Source: Halomontanus rarus
Lineage (GTDB): Archaea; Halobacteriota; Halobacteria; Halobacteriales; Natrialbaceae
Length of the DNA: 64,000 nucleotides
Reading direction: 5' to 3'
Assembly (NCBI RefSeq): GCF_017357405.1
Contig: NZ_CP071597.1
Coordinates: 2,976,001 to 3,040,000, forward strand
Position 1 is the first letter of the stretch. Every line of letters starts with the position of its first letter. The position numbers were made by a program, and so were the translations under genes. Below are positions 47,312 to 56,170 of the stretch, piece after piece. The notes beneath the pieces were generated by a model, which did no database searches, had not been told where the DNA came from, and saw only the letters and a list, made by a program, of their open reading frames with translations.

Positions 47312-47467
47312 ATGAGCTCGAAAGCAATCTCGGACGAATTCGCAGTGTGCGAAGCCTGCGGTTCGATCTACGTCGCACGAATGGACCCCGACGGCACGCT
47401 GCGCCCGATCGGCGTCGGGAACGACTGCACCTGTGGTGACGGGTCGTTCCGTCGCTTCGGAGAGTAA
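47312..47467 (+). CDS. Small zinc-finger-like protein
   Basis: 51 residues (MSSKAISDEFAVCEACGSIY onward) with CEACG and a later CTCG, a four-cysteine arrangement typical of a small zinc ribbon. Function is unknown; many haloarchaeal mini-proteins of this size with CPxCG-like motifs affect adaptation or biofilm traits, but this one is not identified with them. The start is uncertain: in-frame Met codons at 47261 and 47289 would add 17 or 8 residues, and no clear TATA box decides between them. Confidence 0.5.
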   Translation: MSSKAISDEFAVCEACGSIYVARMDPDGTLRPIGVGNDCTCGDGSFRRFGE

Positions 47468-48056
47468 CGACGGCGCCGTTTCGAGCCGGTCGTCCCGCGT
47501 TTTCGTGCCGTCTCGTCCGCCAGATTCCGCCGCTGGTCCTGTCGTGTCCACCGGACCGTTCACCGGAGCACCAGCGAGACGATCCGTTGTCGAGCCGAAT
47601 ACGACCCCCGATCGACTCGACGAGTCGACCGTATCTCGAGTCCGGAAAGAAAGAGGGCCCTCGGAGGCACCCGGGGTCAGGGCACAGCCATCATGAGCGG
47701 CTCTGTCTGGAACCGCACTTAGTGTGTGGGTGTGTGACATAATGGGTGCTGTTCCCGTTCTCACTGGCTGAAAACGCCGACGGATCGTGTCAGATTCTCC
47801 CGCTCGAGAGAGCGTGAGTAAGGTGAGAGAATGGGCCTCTCTCGTTCTGGTTCGGTGGACGCCACCGCTCTCGGTTACCGAGTTCGGCGACTCGACCGGA
47901 CCGTTACTCGCAACGGTGACGGTCGTGTCGTCTCGTGCCATCGCTGTCCGTCGATCGGTTCGACGGCCCGGGCCGTGTGTCGCGATACCACGCGCCGCTC
48001 AATTCCCACACTGCTAAGTACGCTGGCCGTCGCCGTTCGGACACTCACGACACGCC
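47468..48056. other. Long intergenic region
   Basis: About 590 bases between the zinc-finger gene and the MFS transporter. Open frames here on either strand are Arg/Ser/Thr-rich and lack the acidic composition of real genes in this genome. A possible promoter for the transporter is near 48006-48018 (CACTGCTAAGTACG). Otherwise I see nothing supportable. Confidence 0.5.
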
Positions 48057-49325
48057 ATGGCACTGAACGCAAACGACCGATCGATCGCCGGCTTCGCCAT
48101 GGCGGGCCACGCGCTGGTCCACTGGTTCGAGACGTCGATTCCGATCTTTCTGGTGGTCTGGCTCGCCGAATTCGACGTCTCGGTCGCATCGATCGGGGTC
48201 ATCGTCGCGCTGGGCTACGCGCCCTTCGGACTCGGCGCGTTGCCCGGAGGCATCCTCGCCGATCGGTTCGGGCCGAAGCGGCTGATTCTGTCCTGTCTCG
48301 CCGGTATGAGCCTCGCGTACCTCGTCCTCGCGCTCGCCGCCGTCGCCGACTCGATCTACGCGGTCGCCGTCGGCCTCGTTCTGTGGGGAATCGCCGCCAG
48401 CGTCTACCACCCCGCCGGCCTCTCGCTGATCTCCACCGGCGTCGAGGAACGCGGCACCGTCTTCGCCTGGCACGGCATCGCCGGCAACGTCGGCATCGCG
48501 CTCGGGCCGTTCGTCGCAGCCACGCTCTTGCTCGTCCTCGAGTGGCAGTACGTCGCTGCGATCCTCGCGGTCCCCGGACTGGTCGCCGTCGCCTACGGCC
48601 TGCGGGCGGACTTCGATCCGACGGCCGCCACCGACGCGACGGGGTCGGACTCGCCGCAGGCGCTCTCACTCTCGGAGTTCCTCTCGAATTCACGGGTCCT
48701 GTTCGCCAGCGCGTTCGCGGTCGTCTTCGCGATCGTCACCTTCGAGGGACTGTTCTACCGGGGCGTCCTGACCTTCCTCCCCGAGATCCTCCACGGCCTC
48801 CCCGCGATGGCGGGCGTCGAACTCGCGGCCGGACTCGAGGGGATCGAACCGGGTGACTACATCTACGTCGGCCTGCTCGTCGTCGGGATGGCCGGCCAGT
48901 ACGCGGGCGGGAAACTCACCGGCCGCGTCCCGGCGGCGCGCGGACTGGTCGCCATCTTCGCGATCCTCGCCGTCCTCGCGCTCGCGTTCGTCCCCGTCAC
49001 CGCAATGGGCCTCGGCGCGGTCCTCCTCTACTGCGCCGTCCTCGGCTTCTTCCTGTTTGCGATCCAGCCGTTCTACCAGGAGGCCGTCGCCGTTTACACC
49101 CCGCCGGACACCCGCGGGCTCTCCTACGGCTACACCTACCTCGGCGAGTTCGGCTTCGGTGCCGCCTCCATCGCGATCGGCGGCGCCGTCCTCTCGGCGT
49201 CGCTGGGGCTGTTCTTCGCGATGCTCGCCGGCTTCGCGCTGACCGGCGCGCTCCTCTCGGCCGGACTGGTCGTCGGCCTCGACCGAGTCGGGGTTCTCGA
49301 GACGGATCCGGACCGCGCCGACTGA
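48057..49325 (+). CDS. Major facilitator superfamily transporter
   Basis: 422 residues, about 12 transmembrane helices and no signal peptide (MALNANDRSIAGFAMAGHAL). The motif A loop between helices 2 and 3 reads LPGGILADRFGPKRLIL, as in MFS antiporters, and a proline/glycine-rich GIAGNVGIALGPFVA lies in helix 5. A hydrophilic loop of about 30 residues (DFDPTAATDATGSDSPQALS) splits the two six-helix halves. The substrate cannot be inferred; the protein resembles fosmidomycin-resistance-like/sugar exporters in general layout. It has no co-transcribed neighbour. Confidence 0.9.
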   Translation: MALNANDRSIAGFAMAGHALVHWFETSIPIFLVVWLAEFDVSVASIGVIVALGYAPFGLGALPGGILADRFGPKRLILSCLAGMSLAYLVLALAAVADSIYAVAVGLVLWGIAASVYHPAGLSLISTGVEERGTVFAWHGIAGNVGIALGPFVAATLLLVLEWQYVAAILAVPGLVAVAYGLRADFDPTAATDATGSDSPQALSLSEFLSNSRVLFASAFAVVFAIVTFEGLFYRGVLTFLPEILHGLPAMAGVELAAGLEGIEPGDYIYVGLLVVGMAGQYAGGKLTGRVPAARGLVAIFAILAVLALAFVPVTAMGLGAVLLYCAVLGFFLFAIQPFYQEAVAVYTPPDTRGLSYGYTYLGEFGFGAASIAIGGAVLSASLGLFFAMLAGFALTGALLSAGLVVGLDRVGVLETDPDRAD

Positions 49326-49529
49326 ATTCGATCGGCGCTCACAGCCCGATCAACTCGCCGCTTCCGCCAGCGTTCGACCGCTCGAGATCGAGGTCGAGAC
49401 GAGCACGGGCACAGCATCCGAACGGCCGTCGCGATGGCGCCACCGTAACCGATCAGGGGACCGTTACTATCGGAGTCCGAGATAGAAGTCCGGGCATAAC
49501 AATCAATGTAAGCGGACAGTCTCTGTTCG

Positions 49530-50828
49530 ATGAAACGACGTGCGTACCTCCTGGCGACGGCGACCGTCGGACTCGCCGGTTGTTCCGCTGCACTCGAGAC
49601 GGACGACCCCGATCCCGACACTGACACCGATACGACCTCGGAAAACGAGACGACCGAGACGCCCTCCGCCGAGGGGACCACGCCCGACGAACCCGACGAG
49701 TCCGACGAACCTGACGAACCCGACGAGTCCGACGAACCCGCAGACCCCGACCACCCCGAGATCGCCGGAACGTTCGACGACTTCGAGGACCTCTCCGCGT
49801 GGACCGCCCTCGAGGGGTCGCTCTCGGCCGCCGACGACGCGTTTCTCGGCTCCCAGTCGGCGCTCCTCGAGTCCGACGCGGCGTCCGACCGGGTCACGAT
49901 CTCCCGGGAGTTCGACTCGCCGCTCGATCTCTCGGCGGTCGTTCCCGGGCTCGCGATCACGACCGAGGAGATGGTAATTCCGTTGATACGGTTGTTCGAC
50001 GCCGACGGGAACCGGATCGACTACCGTCGCGCCATCGTCGGCGGCCTCCCGTTCGCGCGGTACAACTTCGGCGTCGAGGCCGTCGACGGCGACCCGGATC
50101 TGAGCGCGGTCGCGGAGATCCAGATCCTCCAGTGGACGGGGGACAGGACGGCTCGCTTCCGGTGTGACGACCTCCACTTCACCCCGCGTCCGGAGACCGG
50201 GATCGTGATGATCCAGTTCGACGACGGCTACGAGACGGACTACACGGAGGGACTCCGGGTGCTCGAGGAGTACGACTATCCGGCGGTGACGTTCGTCAAC
50301 TCGAGTCGCATCGGGAACGACGGGCGACTCGACCTCGAGCAGGCCGAGGCGCTCTCGGCGGCGGGGTGGACCGTCGGGAGCCACTCCCACACGCACCCGC
50401 ACCTCTCGGAGCTCACGGCCGCCGAACAGGAGGCCGAGCTCCGGGCGACCAAGGAGTGGCTCGTCGAGCACGGGTTCGAGGAGGGCGCCCGGTACTTCGC
50501 GTACCCGTTCGGCGACTACGACGCTACGACCGTCGACCTCGTCGAAAAACACCACGACCTCGGTTTCGCGGGCGGCAAGCCCGCACAGGGCTACGTGACG
50601 AATCCACAACTGTGTTCGCGCATCGGCGACCCGGACGCGGAACAGGCGCGGGAGGCCCTCGACCGGGCGGCCGACATGCGAGGCATCTCCACGCTCTTCT
50701 ATCACGAACTCGAGGGGCAGCGTCTCGCGGACTTCGAGGCGACGATCGACTACCTCCACGAACTCGAGTCGGCAGGGGATGTAGAGGTCGTCCTCCCCGC
50801 GGCTCTCGAGGAGCGGTTCGTGTTCTGA
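49530..50828 (+). CDS. Lipoprotein polysaccharide deacetylase (NodB-type, CE4)
   Basis: 432 residues. MKRRAYLLATATVGLAGCSA is a Tat-like lipoprotein signal with lipobox LAGC. A Asp/Glu/Pro/Ser-rich stalk (about 24-75, DEPDESDEPDEPDESDEP repeats) leads to a jelly-roll-like region (about 76-205) and then a NodB homology domain (from about 225) with metal/catalytic motifs IQFDDGYETD and SHSHTHPHL. Such enzymes remove acetyl groups from surface or extracellular polysaccharides. Only seven bases separate its stop from that of the convergent FAD oxidoreductase gene. Confidence 0.9.
   Translation: MKRRAYLLATATVGLAGCSAALETDDPDPDTDTDTTSENETTETPSAEGTTPDEPDESDEPDEPDESDEPADPDHPEIAGTFDDFEDLSAWTALEGSLSAADDAFLGSQSALLESDAASDRVTISREFDSPLDLSAVVPGLAITTEEMVIPLIRLFDADGNRIDYRRAIVGGLPFARYNFGVEAVDGDPDLSAVAEIQILQWTGDRTARFRCDDLHFTPRPETGIVMIQFDDGYETDYTEGLRVLEEYDYPAVTFVNSSRIGNDGRLDLEQAEALSAAGWTVGSHSHTHPHLSELTAAEQEAELRATKEWLVEHGFEEGARYFAYPFGDYDATTVDLVEKHHDLGFAGGKPAQGYVTNPQLCSRIGDPDAEQAREALDRAADMRGISTLFYHELEGQRLADFEATIDYLHELESAGDVEVVLPAALEERFVF
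49690..49740 (+). repeat. In-frame GACGAACCCGACGAGTCC-type repeat
   Basis: Short repeats of GACGAACC(C/T)GACGAGTCC encode DEPDES/DEPDEP in the stalk of the deacetylase. Confidence 0.75.
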
Positions 50829-50835
50829 CCGCCCG

Positions 50836-52167
50836 TCACTCTCTCCCGTCGATCCGATCCGCACACTCGAATCCCGCGACGACCGCTCCGTTGAGGCTCC
50901 GCTCGGGGTACTGCGCGCGACTGGCCATTCCGGCGTAGTAGATTCCGTCCGCGACGTCTTCACTCTCATTCTCGCTCTCGCCGAGGTCGTATGGGACGAC
51001 CGCGTCCAGATAGCCCCGCTCGTAGACCGGCGCCGTCCGCGGGTTCCGCGCGGTCTCGATCCAGTTGAGGTCGTTGCGGTCGAACTGCGGGAACAGGGTG
51101 GAGACGCCCTCGAGCCAGCGCCGTTCGACCTCGCCGTCCGAGAGCTGCCACAGCTCCTCTTCCGGGTTCTGGACGTAACTCGCGAGGTAGTAGAGGTGTT
51201 CGCCGCCGTAGCGCTCGGGCGGCACGAAGTTGGTGTGTTCGATGAAGACGCCGAACGGCGCGTCGTCGGCGATGTTGAGCCAGTAGGTGTCGGTTAGCGA
51301 GCGCTCGGTGCTGAACACCGAACAGACGGTCCCCTGAAAGTCGATCTCGCAGGGGTAGCCCGTCAGCGACTCGAGGACGTTCGGCATCGTCGCGACGACG
51401 ACGGCCTCGACGTCGTGGGTCCTGCGTTCGTCGTCGGACTCGACGGTCACCGACTCGACCTCGCCGTCCGCGGTCGCGAGGTCGGTCACGCGCGCGCCGG
51501 TCTCGACGTTCTCGCGGCCGACGGCGTCGACGAGCGCCTCGACGAGGACGGCGAATCCGCCGTCGACGTAGCCCAGAATCTCGCCCCGGAGCAGGTCGCG
51601 CTCGCCGCGGAACTTGATCCGCCCCAGCAGCCACGCCGCCGACACGTCCTCGGTGCGCGAGCCGAACTTCGCCTCGAGAAGCGGGGCCCAGAAGTTCTCG
51701 TAGACGTGTCGGGTCGTGTGCTCGAGCAGAAAGTCCCTAATGGGAACGTCCTCGAACGCCGCGAGGTCGTCGTAGGTGTCGAAACTCGGAATCCCGCCGC
51801 GAACGTCGACCTCCATCGTCAGCATCGCTAGCCGAAACGTGTCGTACAGCGAGAGGTGGGGGTAGGCCAGGATCTCCCACGGCGTGTCCAGCGGGTGGAC
51901 GGTCCCGTCGACGTAGTAGGCGTTCTTGCCGACTCGCCACTCGATGTCGTCGCCGACGCCGAGTTCGTCGGCCAGGTCGACGATCGTCTCCTCGGACTTC
52001 GAGAGGTGGTGGTAGTAGACCTCGAGCGGGTCGCCGGCGGTCTCGTAGGTCGCCGCGAGGCCGCCGAGGTCGTCGCTCGCTTCGAAGACGCGCACCTCGT
52101 GGCCGCATTGCTGGAGTCGATACGCGGCCGCTAGCCCGGCGATTCCGCCGCCGACGACGCCGATCAT
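50836..52167 (-). CDS. Protoporphyrinogen oxidase-like FAD oxidoreductase
   Basis: 443 residues. The N-terminal FAD motif GVVGGGIAGLAAAYRLQQCG followed by VFEASDDLGGLAATYE is that of the amine oxidase/HemY/phytoene desaturase superfamily. Further conserved-looking parts are FWAPLLEAKFGSRTEDVSAA and the C-terminal FAD contact GIYYAGMASRAQYPERSLNG. Members near glycan genes often act on nucleotide sugars or lipid carriers (UDP-galactopyranose-mutase-like), which may fit the adjacent polysaccharide deacetylase; this is inference. The gene diverges from thrB across a 193-base gap with a hexamer repeat. Confidence 0.85.
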   Translation of the reverse strand: MIGVVGGGIAGLAAAYRLQQCGHEVRVFEASDDLGGLAATYETAGDPLEVYYHHLSKSEETIVDLADELGVGDDIEWRVGKNAYYVDGTVHPLDTPWEILAYPHLSLYDTFRLAMLTMEVDVRGGIPSFDTYDDLAAFEDVPIRDFLLEHTTRHVYENFWAPLLEAKFGSRTEDVSAAWLLGRIKFRGERDLLRGEILGYVDGGFAVLVEALVDAVGRENVETGARVTDLATADGEVESVTVESDDERRTHDVEAVVVATMPNVLESLTGYPCEIDFQGTVCSVFSTERSLTDTYWLNIADDAPFGVFIEHTNFVPPERYGGEHLYYLASYVQNPEEELWQLSDGEVERRWLEGVSTLFPQFDRNDLNWIETARNPRTAPVYERGYLDAVVPYDLGESENESEDVADGIYYAGMASRAQYPERSLNGAVVAGFECADRIDGRE

Positions 52168-52212
52168 GTCTCGAGTACGGGAGCGGCGAGTCTTTGCAGT
52201 TGCGAAAGTCGG

Positions 52213-52260
52213 GTTCGAGTTCGAGTTCGAGTTCGAGTTCGAGTTCGAGTTCGGATTCGG
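52213..52260. repeat. GTTCGA hexanucleotide microsatellite in a divergent promoter region
   Basis: Six perfect GTTCGA units followed by GTTCGG and ATTCGG. It lies 46 bases upstream of the minus-strand oxidoreductase start and about 100 bases upstream of thrB, so changes in copy number could alter either promoter. Confidence 0.85.
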
Positions 52261-52360
52261 GGTTGAGGCCGGGACTGGGCCGGAACCCGAGACCTAGCCG
52301 GGGCCCGAGACCGTCTCGTAGTTCGCTACCTTTTTGGCCGCAGTATTAGAAGACCCGGGC

Positions 52361-53239
52361 ATGCTTACCGTGCGGGCCCCGGCGTCGAGCGCGAACCTCG
52401 GAAGTGGCTTCGACGTCTTCGGGATCGCCCTCGGCCGGCCCGCGGACGTCGTTCGCGTCGAACGCGCCCCGGAGACGACGATCAGCGTCACCGGGGCCGG
52501 GAGCCGGTACATCCCCGAGGATCCCGAGAAGAACACCGTCGGTGCCGTCGCCGAGGCGCTCGACGCCCCGGCACACATTCGAATCGACAAAGGGGTGCGA
52601 CCGTCGTCCGGACTCGGCTCGTCGGCCGCCAGCGCCGCCGCCGCAGCCGTCGCGCTCAACGAACTCTACGACCGCGGGCTCTCCCGCGAGGAACTCGTCC
52701 CCGTCGCCGCCGAGGGCGAGGCGCTGGTCTCCGGCGAGGCTCACTCCGACAACGTCGCCCCCTCTCTCCTGGGCGGGTTCACGGTCGTCACGGGGGACGG
52801 GATCACACAGATCGACGCCTCCCTCTCGCTGGTCGCCTGCCTCCCCGAGATCAACGTCTCCACCAGAGACGCCCGCAAGGTCGTTCCCGAGAGCGCCTCG
52901 ATGGACGACATCGTCGAGACCGTCGGCCACGCGGCGACGCTGGCCGTCGGCATGGCTCGAGACGATCCCGACCTCGTCGGTCGCGGGATGGACGACGGCA
53001 TCGTCACGCCCGAACGCGCGGCGCTCATCGACGGCTACGACGACGTTCGCGACGCTGCGCTCGAGGCCGGCGCGACCGGCGTCACCGTCAGCGGCGCGGG
53101 ACCGACGCTGCTCGCGGTCTGTCGGCCCGAAGACCAGCGAGCCGTCGCCGCGACGATGCTCGAGACCTTCGACGAGCACGGAATCGAGAGCCGGGCGTAT
53201 CAGACGGAGGTCGGTCGGGGCGCACAACTGTTCCGGTGA
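52361..53239 (+). CDS. thrB: Homoserine kinase
   Basis: 292 residues from the ATG at 52361 (MLTVRAPASSANLGSGFDVF). It phosphorylates L-homoserine with ATP in threonine synthesis. GHMP-kinase motifs are all present: motif 1 PASSANLGSGFD, motif 2 ATP loop PSSGLGSSAASAAAAA, and motif 3 GVTVSGAGPTLLAV. The start is preferred to an in-frame TTG at 52334 because the GHMP fold begins here. An AT-rich TACCTTTTTGG lies about 25-34 bases upstream. Confidence 0.95.
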   Translation: MLTVRAPASSANLGSGFDVFGIALGRPADVVRVERAPETTISVTGAGSRYIPEDPEKNTVGAVAEALDAPAHIRIDKGVRPSSGLGSSAASAAAAAVALNELYDRGLSREELVPVAAEGEALVSGEAHSDNVAPSLLGGFTVVTGDGITQIDASLSLVACLPEINVSTRDARKVVPESASMDDIVETVGHAATLAVGMARDDPDLVGRGMDDGIVTPERAALIDGYDDVRDAALEAGATGVTVSGAGPTLLAVCRPEDQRAVAATMLETFDEHGIESRAYQTEVGRGAQLFR

Positions 53240-53282
53240 TCGCCGTGGCGGAGTCCGAAGCGGGACACGGGGGAGCGTTCGC

Positions 53283-53612
53283 GTGAGTCTGCTCTCCGAC
53301 GGCGCGCTCGGTCTCCTGGCTCTCGGCGCGTTCGCCGGCGCGCTCGTCGCCGTCGACGCGCGGCTTTCGCTCCCGTTTTTCGCACTCGGCGTCGCCGGGA
53401 CGGCCGCCTTCGAAGCCGTCGCCTTCCGCAACACCGAGACGGTTCGCTACTACTGGGAGCGACCGGTCACACAGCTCGCGACGTTCACACTGGGGATCGC
53501 GATCGCCGCCGTCGGCGCCGCGGTCGCCCCCTCGAGTATCCTCTCCGCGGGGATCGGTGCGCTGGGAGCGTATCTGGTGGTGTTGGTCGCGGTCCTCGTG
53601 ACTCGAGACTGA
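53283..53612 (+). CDS. Small membrane protein, function unknown
   Basis: 109 residues with a GTG start at 53283 (reads MSLLSDGALGLLALGAFAGA). It has about four hydrophobic helices: LGLLALGAFAGALVAV, LPFFALGVAGTAAFEAV, QLATFTLGIAIAAVGAAVA and ILSAGIGALGAYLVVLVAVLV, with a polar loop FRNTETVRYYWERPVTQ. Start and frame are chosen because the helices are in frame and the gene follows thrB by 43 bases on the same strand, perhaps as a second cistron. The same frame runs upstream in antisense-like Ser/Arg-rich sequence overlapping thrB, which is not real protein. Confidence 0.65.
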   Translation: MSLLSDGALGLLALGAFAGALVAVDARLSLPFFALGVAGTAAFEAVAFRNTETVRYYWERPVTQLATFTLGIAIAAVGAAVAPSSILSAGIGALGAYLVVLVAVLVTRD

Positions 53613-53627
53613 TTCTGGCTTCGACCT

Positions 53628-53660
53628 GATTCTGATTCCGATTCCGATTCCGATTTCGAT
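53628..53660. repeat. GATTCC hexanucleotide repeat between convergent genes
   Basis: GATTCT, three GATTCC and GATTTC units begin 15 bases beyond the plus-strand stop at 53612 and end 14 bases before the minus-strand stop at 53675. Confidence 0.8.
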
Positions 53661-53674
53661 ACTCGACGGACCAC

Positions 53675-53917
53675 TCACTCGAAAAACGAGAGAATTCGCG
53701 ACCAGCTCCAGACGACGAGGACGAGCAAGAGCACGGGAACGAGGAGCAACAGCGGGAGGTCCGCGGCGGCGAACCCACCGGTCGGAATTAGCGAATCGAA
53801 CAGACCGAACCAGTAGCCGGCTCCGAGCGCGACTCCCACCAGTAGCGAACCCGCGGCGACCGTGACGGCCATCCGGTTCGCTTCGATCCTCGACAACTCC
53901 CGATCGGGCTGTCCCAT
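53675..53917 (-). CDS. Small membrane protein, function unknown
   Basis: 80 residues (MGQPDRELSRIEANRMAVTV onward). Two transmembrane helices are evident, VTVAAGSLLVGVALGAGYWF and DLPLLLLVPVLLLVLVVWSW, ending with a short aromatic/charged tail. The N-terminal ISR-type amphipathic lead would be cytoplasmic. It matches small conserved-looking haloarchaeal membrane proteins, but I cannot name a family. Its promoter side faces a 20-base tandem repeat. Confidence 0.65.
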   Translation of the reverse strand: MGQPDRELSRIEANRMAVTVAAGSLLVGVALGAGYWFGLFDSLIPTGGFAAADLPLLLLVPVLLLVLVVWSWSRILSFFE

Positions 53918-54060
53918 GAGGTCCCTCGAGAGTACTTACCGCTACGTCGGTGAAACGGTTCTACCTGCGCTTTCGTGGTCCGTGTCCGTGGTCCCTCACC
54001 CGTCGCTCGTCGCCTCTCCTCGCTGTTCGGAAGCGACGAACTCGAGAGCCGCGGAAAATT

Positions 54061-54180
54061 CGTCCGCCGCCGTCCACCTCTGTCCGCCGCCGTCCACCTC
54101 TGTCCGCCGCCGTCCACCTCTGTCCGCCGCCGTCCACCTCTGTCCGCCGCCGTCCACCTCTGTCCGCTGCCGTCTACCGA
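54061..54180. repeat. 20-base tandem repeat, five copies plus one diverged
   Basis: Head-to-tail units TGTCCGCCGCCGTCCACCTC run from 54061 to 54160; the first copy begins CG instead of TG, and a sixth copy (54161-54180) is diverged. It lies between the pdxS stop (54193) and the upstream side of the small membrane protein gene (start 53917). There are no spacers, so it is not a CRISPR array. The 20-base period equals about two DNA turns. Confidence 0.9.
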
Positions 54181-54192
54181 CGAGCGGCTCGC

Positions 54193-55101
54193 CTAGACGC
54201 CCCGCCCCTGCATCTGCTCGTCTTCCGGTAGATCGACGTTCGCGTCGCCTTTCATGCTCTTGCCGAGGTTCTTCGAAATCTCGGCGAGGGTCTCGGGATC
54301 GTCCCAGTTGTTCACCGCCTGCACGATCGCGTCGGCCATCGCTTCGGGATTCTCTGCGCCGAAGATCCCGCTGCCGACGAAGATGCCGTCGCACTCGTGG
54401 TGCATCATGAGCGCGGCGTCGGCGGGCGTCGCGATGCCGCCAGCGGCGAAGTTGACGACCGGAAGCCGGCCCATCTCCGCGGTCTCGTGGACCAGTTGCG
54501 CGGGCGCGTCGATCTCGCGGGCGTAGGCCTCGCGTTCCTCGTGGGTCTTCCCCTCGAGTTCGCGGATGGCGCCTTTGATCGTCCGCTGGTGGTAGACCGC
54601 CTGGTTGACGTCGCCGGTGCCGGCCTCGCCTTTGGTGCGGATCATCGCCGCGCCCTCGTTGATCCGGCGCAGCGCCTCGCCGAGGTCGCGGGCACCGCAG
54701 ACGAACGGCGCGGTGAAGTCGCGCTTGTCGATGTGGTAGTCGTTGTCCGCCGGTGTGAGCACCTCGGACTCGTCGATCATGTCGACGCCGACCGTCTCGA
54801 GGATCTGGGCCTCTTTGGTGTGGCCGATCCGGGATTTACCCATCACCGGGATCGAAACCGAGTCGACGATCTCGGCAACGTCCGCCGGATCCGCCATCCT
54901 GGCGACGCCGCCGCGTTTGCGGATATCGGCGGGGACGGCCTCGAGCGCCATCACTGCGACCGCACCGGCGTCTTCCGCGATCTTGGCCTGCTCGGGGTCG
55001 ACGACGTCCATGATGACGCCGCCTTTCTGCATCTGCGCGAATCCTCGCTTGACGAGGTCCGTTCCGCGACGGAGGTCCTCGAGTGCTGTGTCGTCGGTCA
55101 T
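54193..55101 (-). CDS. pdxS: Pyridoxal 5'-phosphate synthase, PdxS subunit
   Basis: 302 residues from the ATG at 55101 ([20 protein letters not shown]). PdxS condenses ribose 5-phosphate, glyceraldehyde 3-phosphate and ammonia (from PdxT) into PLP. Signatures: [45 protein letters not shown], the lysine loop [26 protein letters not shown], and [18 protein letters not shown] in the phosphate-binding half. It is full length. pdxT is not adjacent. A 10-base inverted repeat lies 104-149 bases upstream. Confidence 0.97.
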   Translation of the reverse strand: MTDDTALEDLRRGTDLVKRGFAQMQKGGVIMDVVDPEQAKIAEDAGAVAVMALEAVPADIRKRGGVARMADPADVAEIVDSVSIPVMGKSRIGHTKEAQILETVGVDMIDESEVLTPADNDYHIDKRDFTAPFVCGARDLGEALRRINEGAAMIRTKGEAGTGDVNQAVYHQRTIKGAIRELEGKTHEEREAYAREIDAPAQLVHETAEMGRLPVVNFAAGGIATPADAALMMHHECDGIFVGSGIFGAENPEAMADAIVQAVNNWDDPETLAEISKNLGKSMKGDANVDLPEDEQMQGRGV

Positions 55102-55409
55102 ACGCGGCGAGTTGTTGCCCCCCGTACTTACGCGTGTCCTTTGGGTGGTTGGGTGAGCCTCTCGTGTCGGTCGCTGCCGACGCCCTCGCTCGAATCGTCC
55201 GGGGCCCGTCCGGTCGGTAGGTGGTAGAATGGTGGTCAGTACCGGACGGGGCCCTGCCCGTTCGATACCGGTCGACGGGCAAGAGCCCCGGGATGGCGGT
55301 AAAGTAGGTTCGACGACCTTCGCCATCGAAGTTCGATCTCGTGGCGGCGACTCGAAAGGCGGCAGGATAATCGTCATCGTTTTGGACCGTCCAGTCGTCG
55401 GAACGGCCG
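55102..55409. other. Divergent intergenic region with inverted repeat
   Basis: A 308-base gap between pdxS and the DUF1405 gene. It has no credible coding sequence. It contains the inverted repeat at 55205-55250 and an AGGATAATCG AT-rich box near 55364-55373, a candidate promoter for the plus-strand gene. Confidence 0.5.
55205..55250. promoter_or_regulatory. 10-base perfect inverted repeat upstream of pdxS
   Basis: CCCGTCCGGT (55205-55214) and ACCGGACGGG (55241-55250) are perfectly complementary, separated by 26 bases. It may be an operator with two half-sites or a hairpin; which gene it serves is unclear. Confidence 0.5.
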
Positions 55410-56108
55410 ATGAGTGAGTCGACCCGGCTTCCGGATCGGGATCCGTTACCCCGATATCTCGCACCGGTGCCGAAGACCCTCGAGGACCTCGGACTGCGAT
55501 TGGCGTGGCTCATCGTCGCCGTCAATCTGGCGGGAACCGTCTTCGGATTCTGGTACTACCGTCACCAGTTCACCGTCGAGCCGCCGGTGATGTGGCCGTT
55601 CGTTCCGGACAGTCCGATCGCCACGTTGTTGATCGCGCTGGCGATCGCCTGCTGGAAGCTGGGGTACGAGCAGCCGTGGCTTACCGCCCTCGCCTTCTTC
55701 GGTAACGTGATCTTGGGGCTGTGGACGCCGTACGTGCTCCTCGCGTTCTACGATGCCTACGCACACCTCCACCCGCTGATGTTCCAGTTTCTCTTCTGGA
55801 GCCACCTGGCGATGGTCGTCCAGGCGTTCGTCCTCCATCGAATCACCGACTTCCCGGTGTGGGCCGTCGCCGTCGCCCTCCTCTGGTACGGCGTCGACCT
55901 GATCGTCGACTTCTTCGTGCCGATCGTCGGGGACCCACACCACACCGCACTCCCGGTTCCTCGAGCGACGTCGATGTACCTCGGTGCCGACGCGCTCGGG
56001 GTCGCAGGCGCGGGGGCGACAGCGTTTACGTTTCTGGCGCTGTTCTTCGCGCTCTCGACGCGGGTGAAAAAGCTCGAATCGATGCGACCGATGCGATCGA
56101 ATCGGTAG
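55410..56108 (+). CDS. DUF1405 family membrane protein
   Basis: 232 residues. After a polar N-terminus ([20 protein letters not shown]) there are about six transmembrane helices, with the family-typical segments [29 protein letters not shown] and [17 protein letters not shown]; polar residues in the middle ([27 protein letters not shown]) are conserved-looking. DUF1405 proteins (YpjA in Bacillus) are found in bacteria and archaea with no firm function. The gene diverges from pdxS. Confidence 0.85.
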   Translation: MSESTRLPDRDPLPRYLAPVPKTLEDLGLRLAWLIVAVNLAGTVFGFWYYRHQFTVEPPVMWPFVPDSPIATLLIALAIACWKLGYEQPWLTALAFFGNVILGLWTPYVLLAFYDAYAHLHPLMFQFLFWSHLAMVVQAFVLHRITDFPVWAVAVALLWYGVDLIVDFFVPIVGDPHHTALPVPRATSMYLGADALGVAGAGATAFTFLALFFALSTRVKKLESMRPMRSNR

Positions 56109-56170
56109 GTTGTAGCCGGGCGTCCGCGGCGGAATCCGCTCCGGTTCGTTCCGATCCAGTCCAGTCTCCC

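Noticed and set aside
47159..47941. 260-codon minus-strand frame in the 47.2-47.9 kb region
   Set aside because: Its Thr/Arg/Ser-rich composition, lack of promoter and lack of motifs do not look like a haloarchaeal protein. The region is treated as non-coding apart from the small zinc-finger gene.
54061..54180. CRISPR array
   Set aside because: The 20-base repeats are directly contiguous, with no unique spacers and no cas genes nearby.
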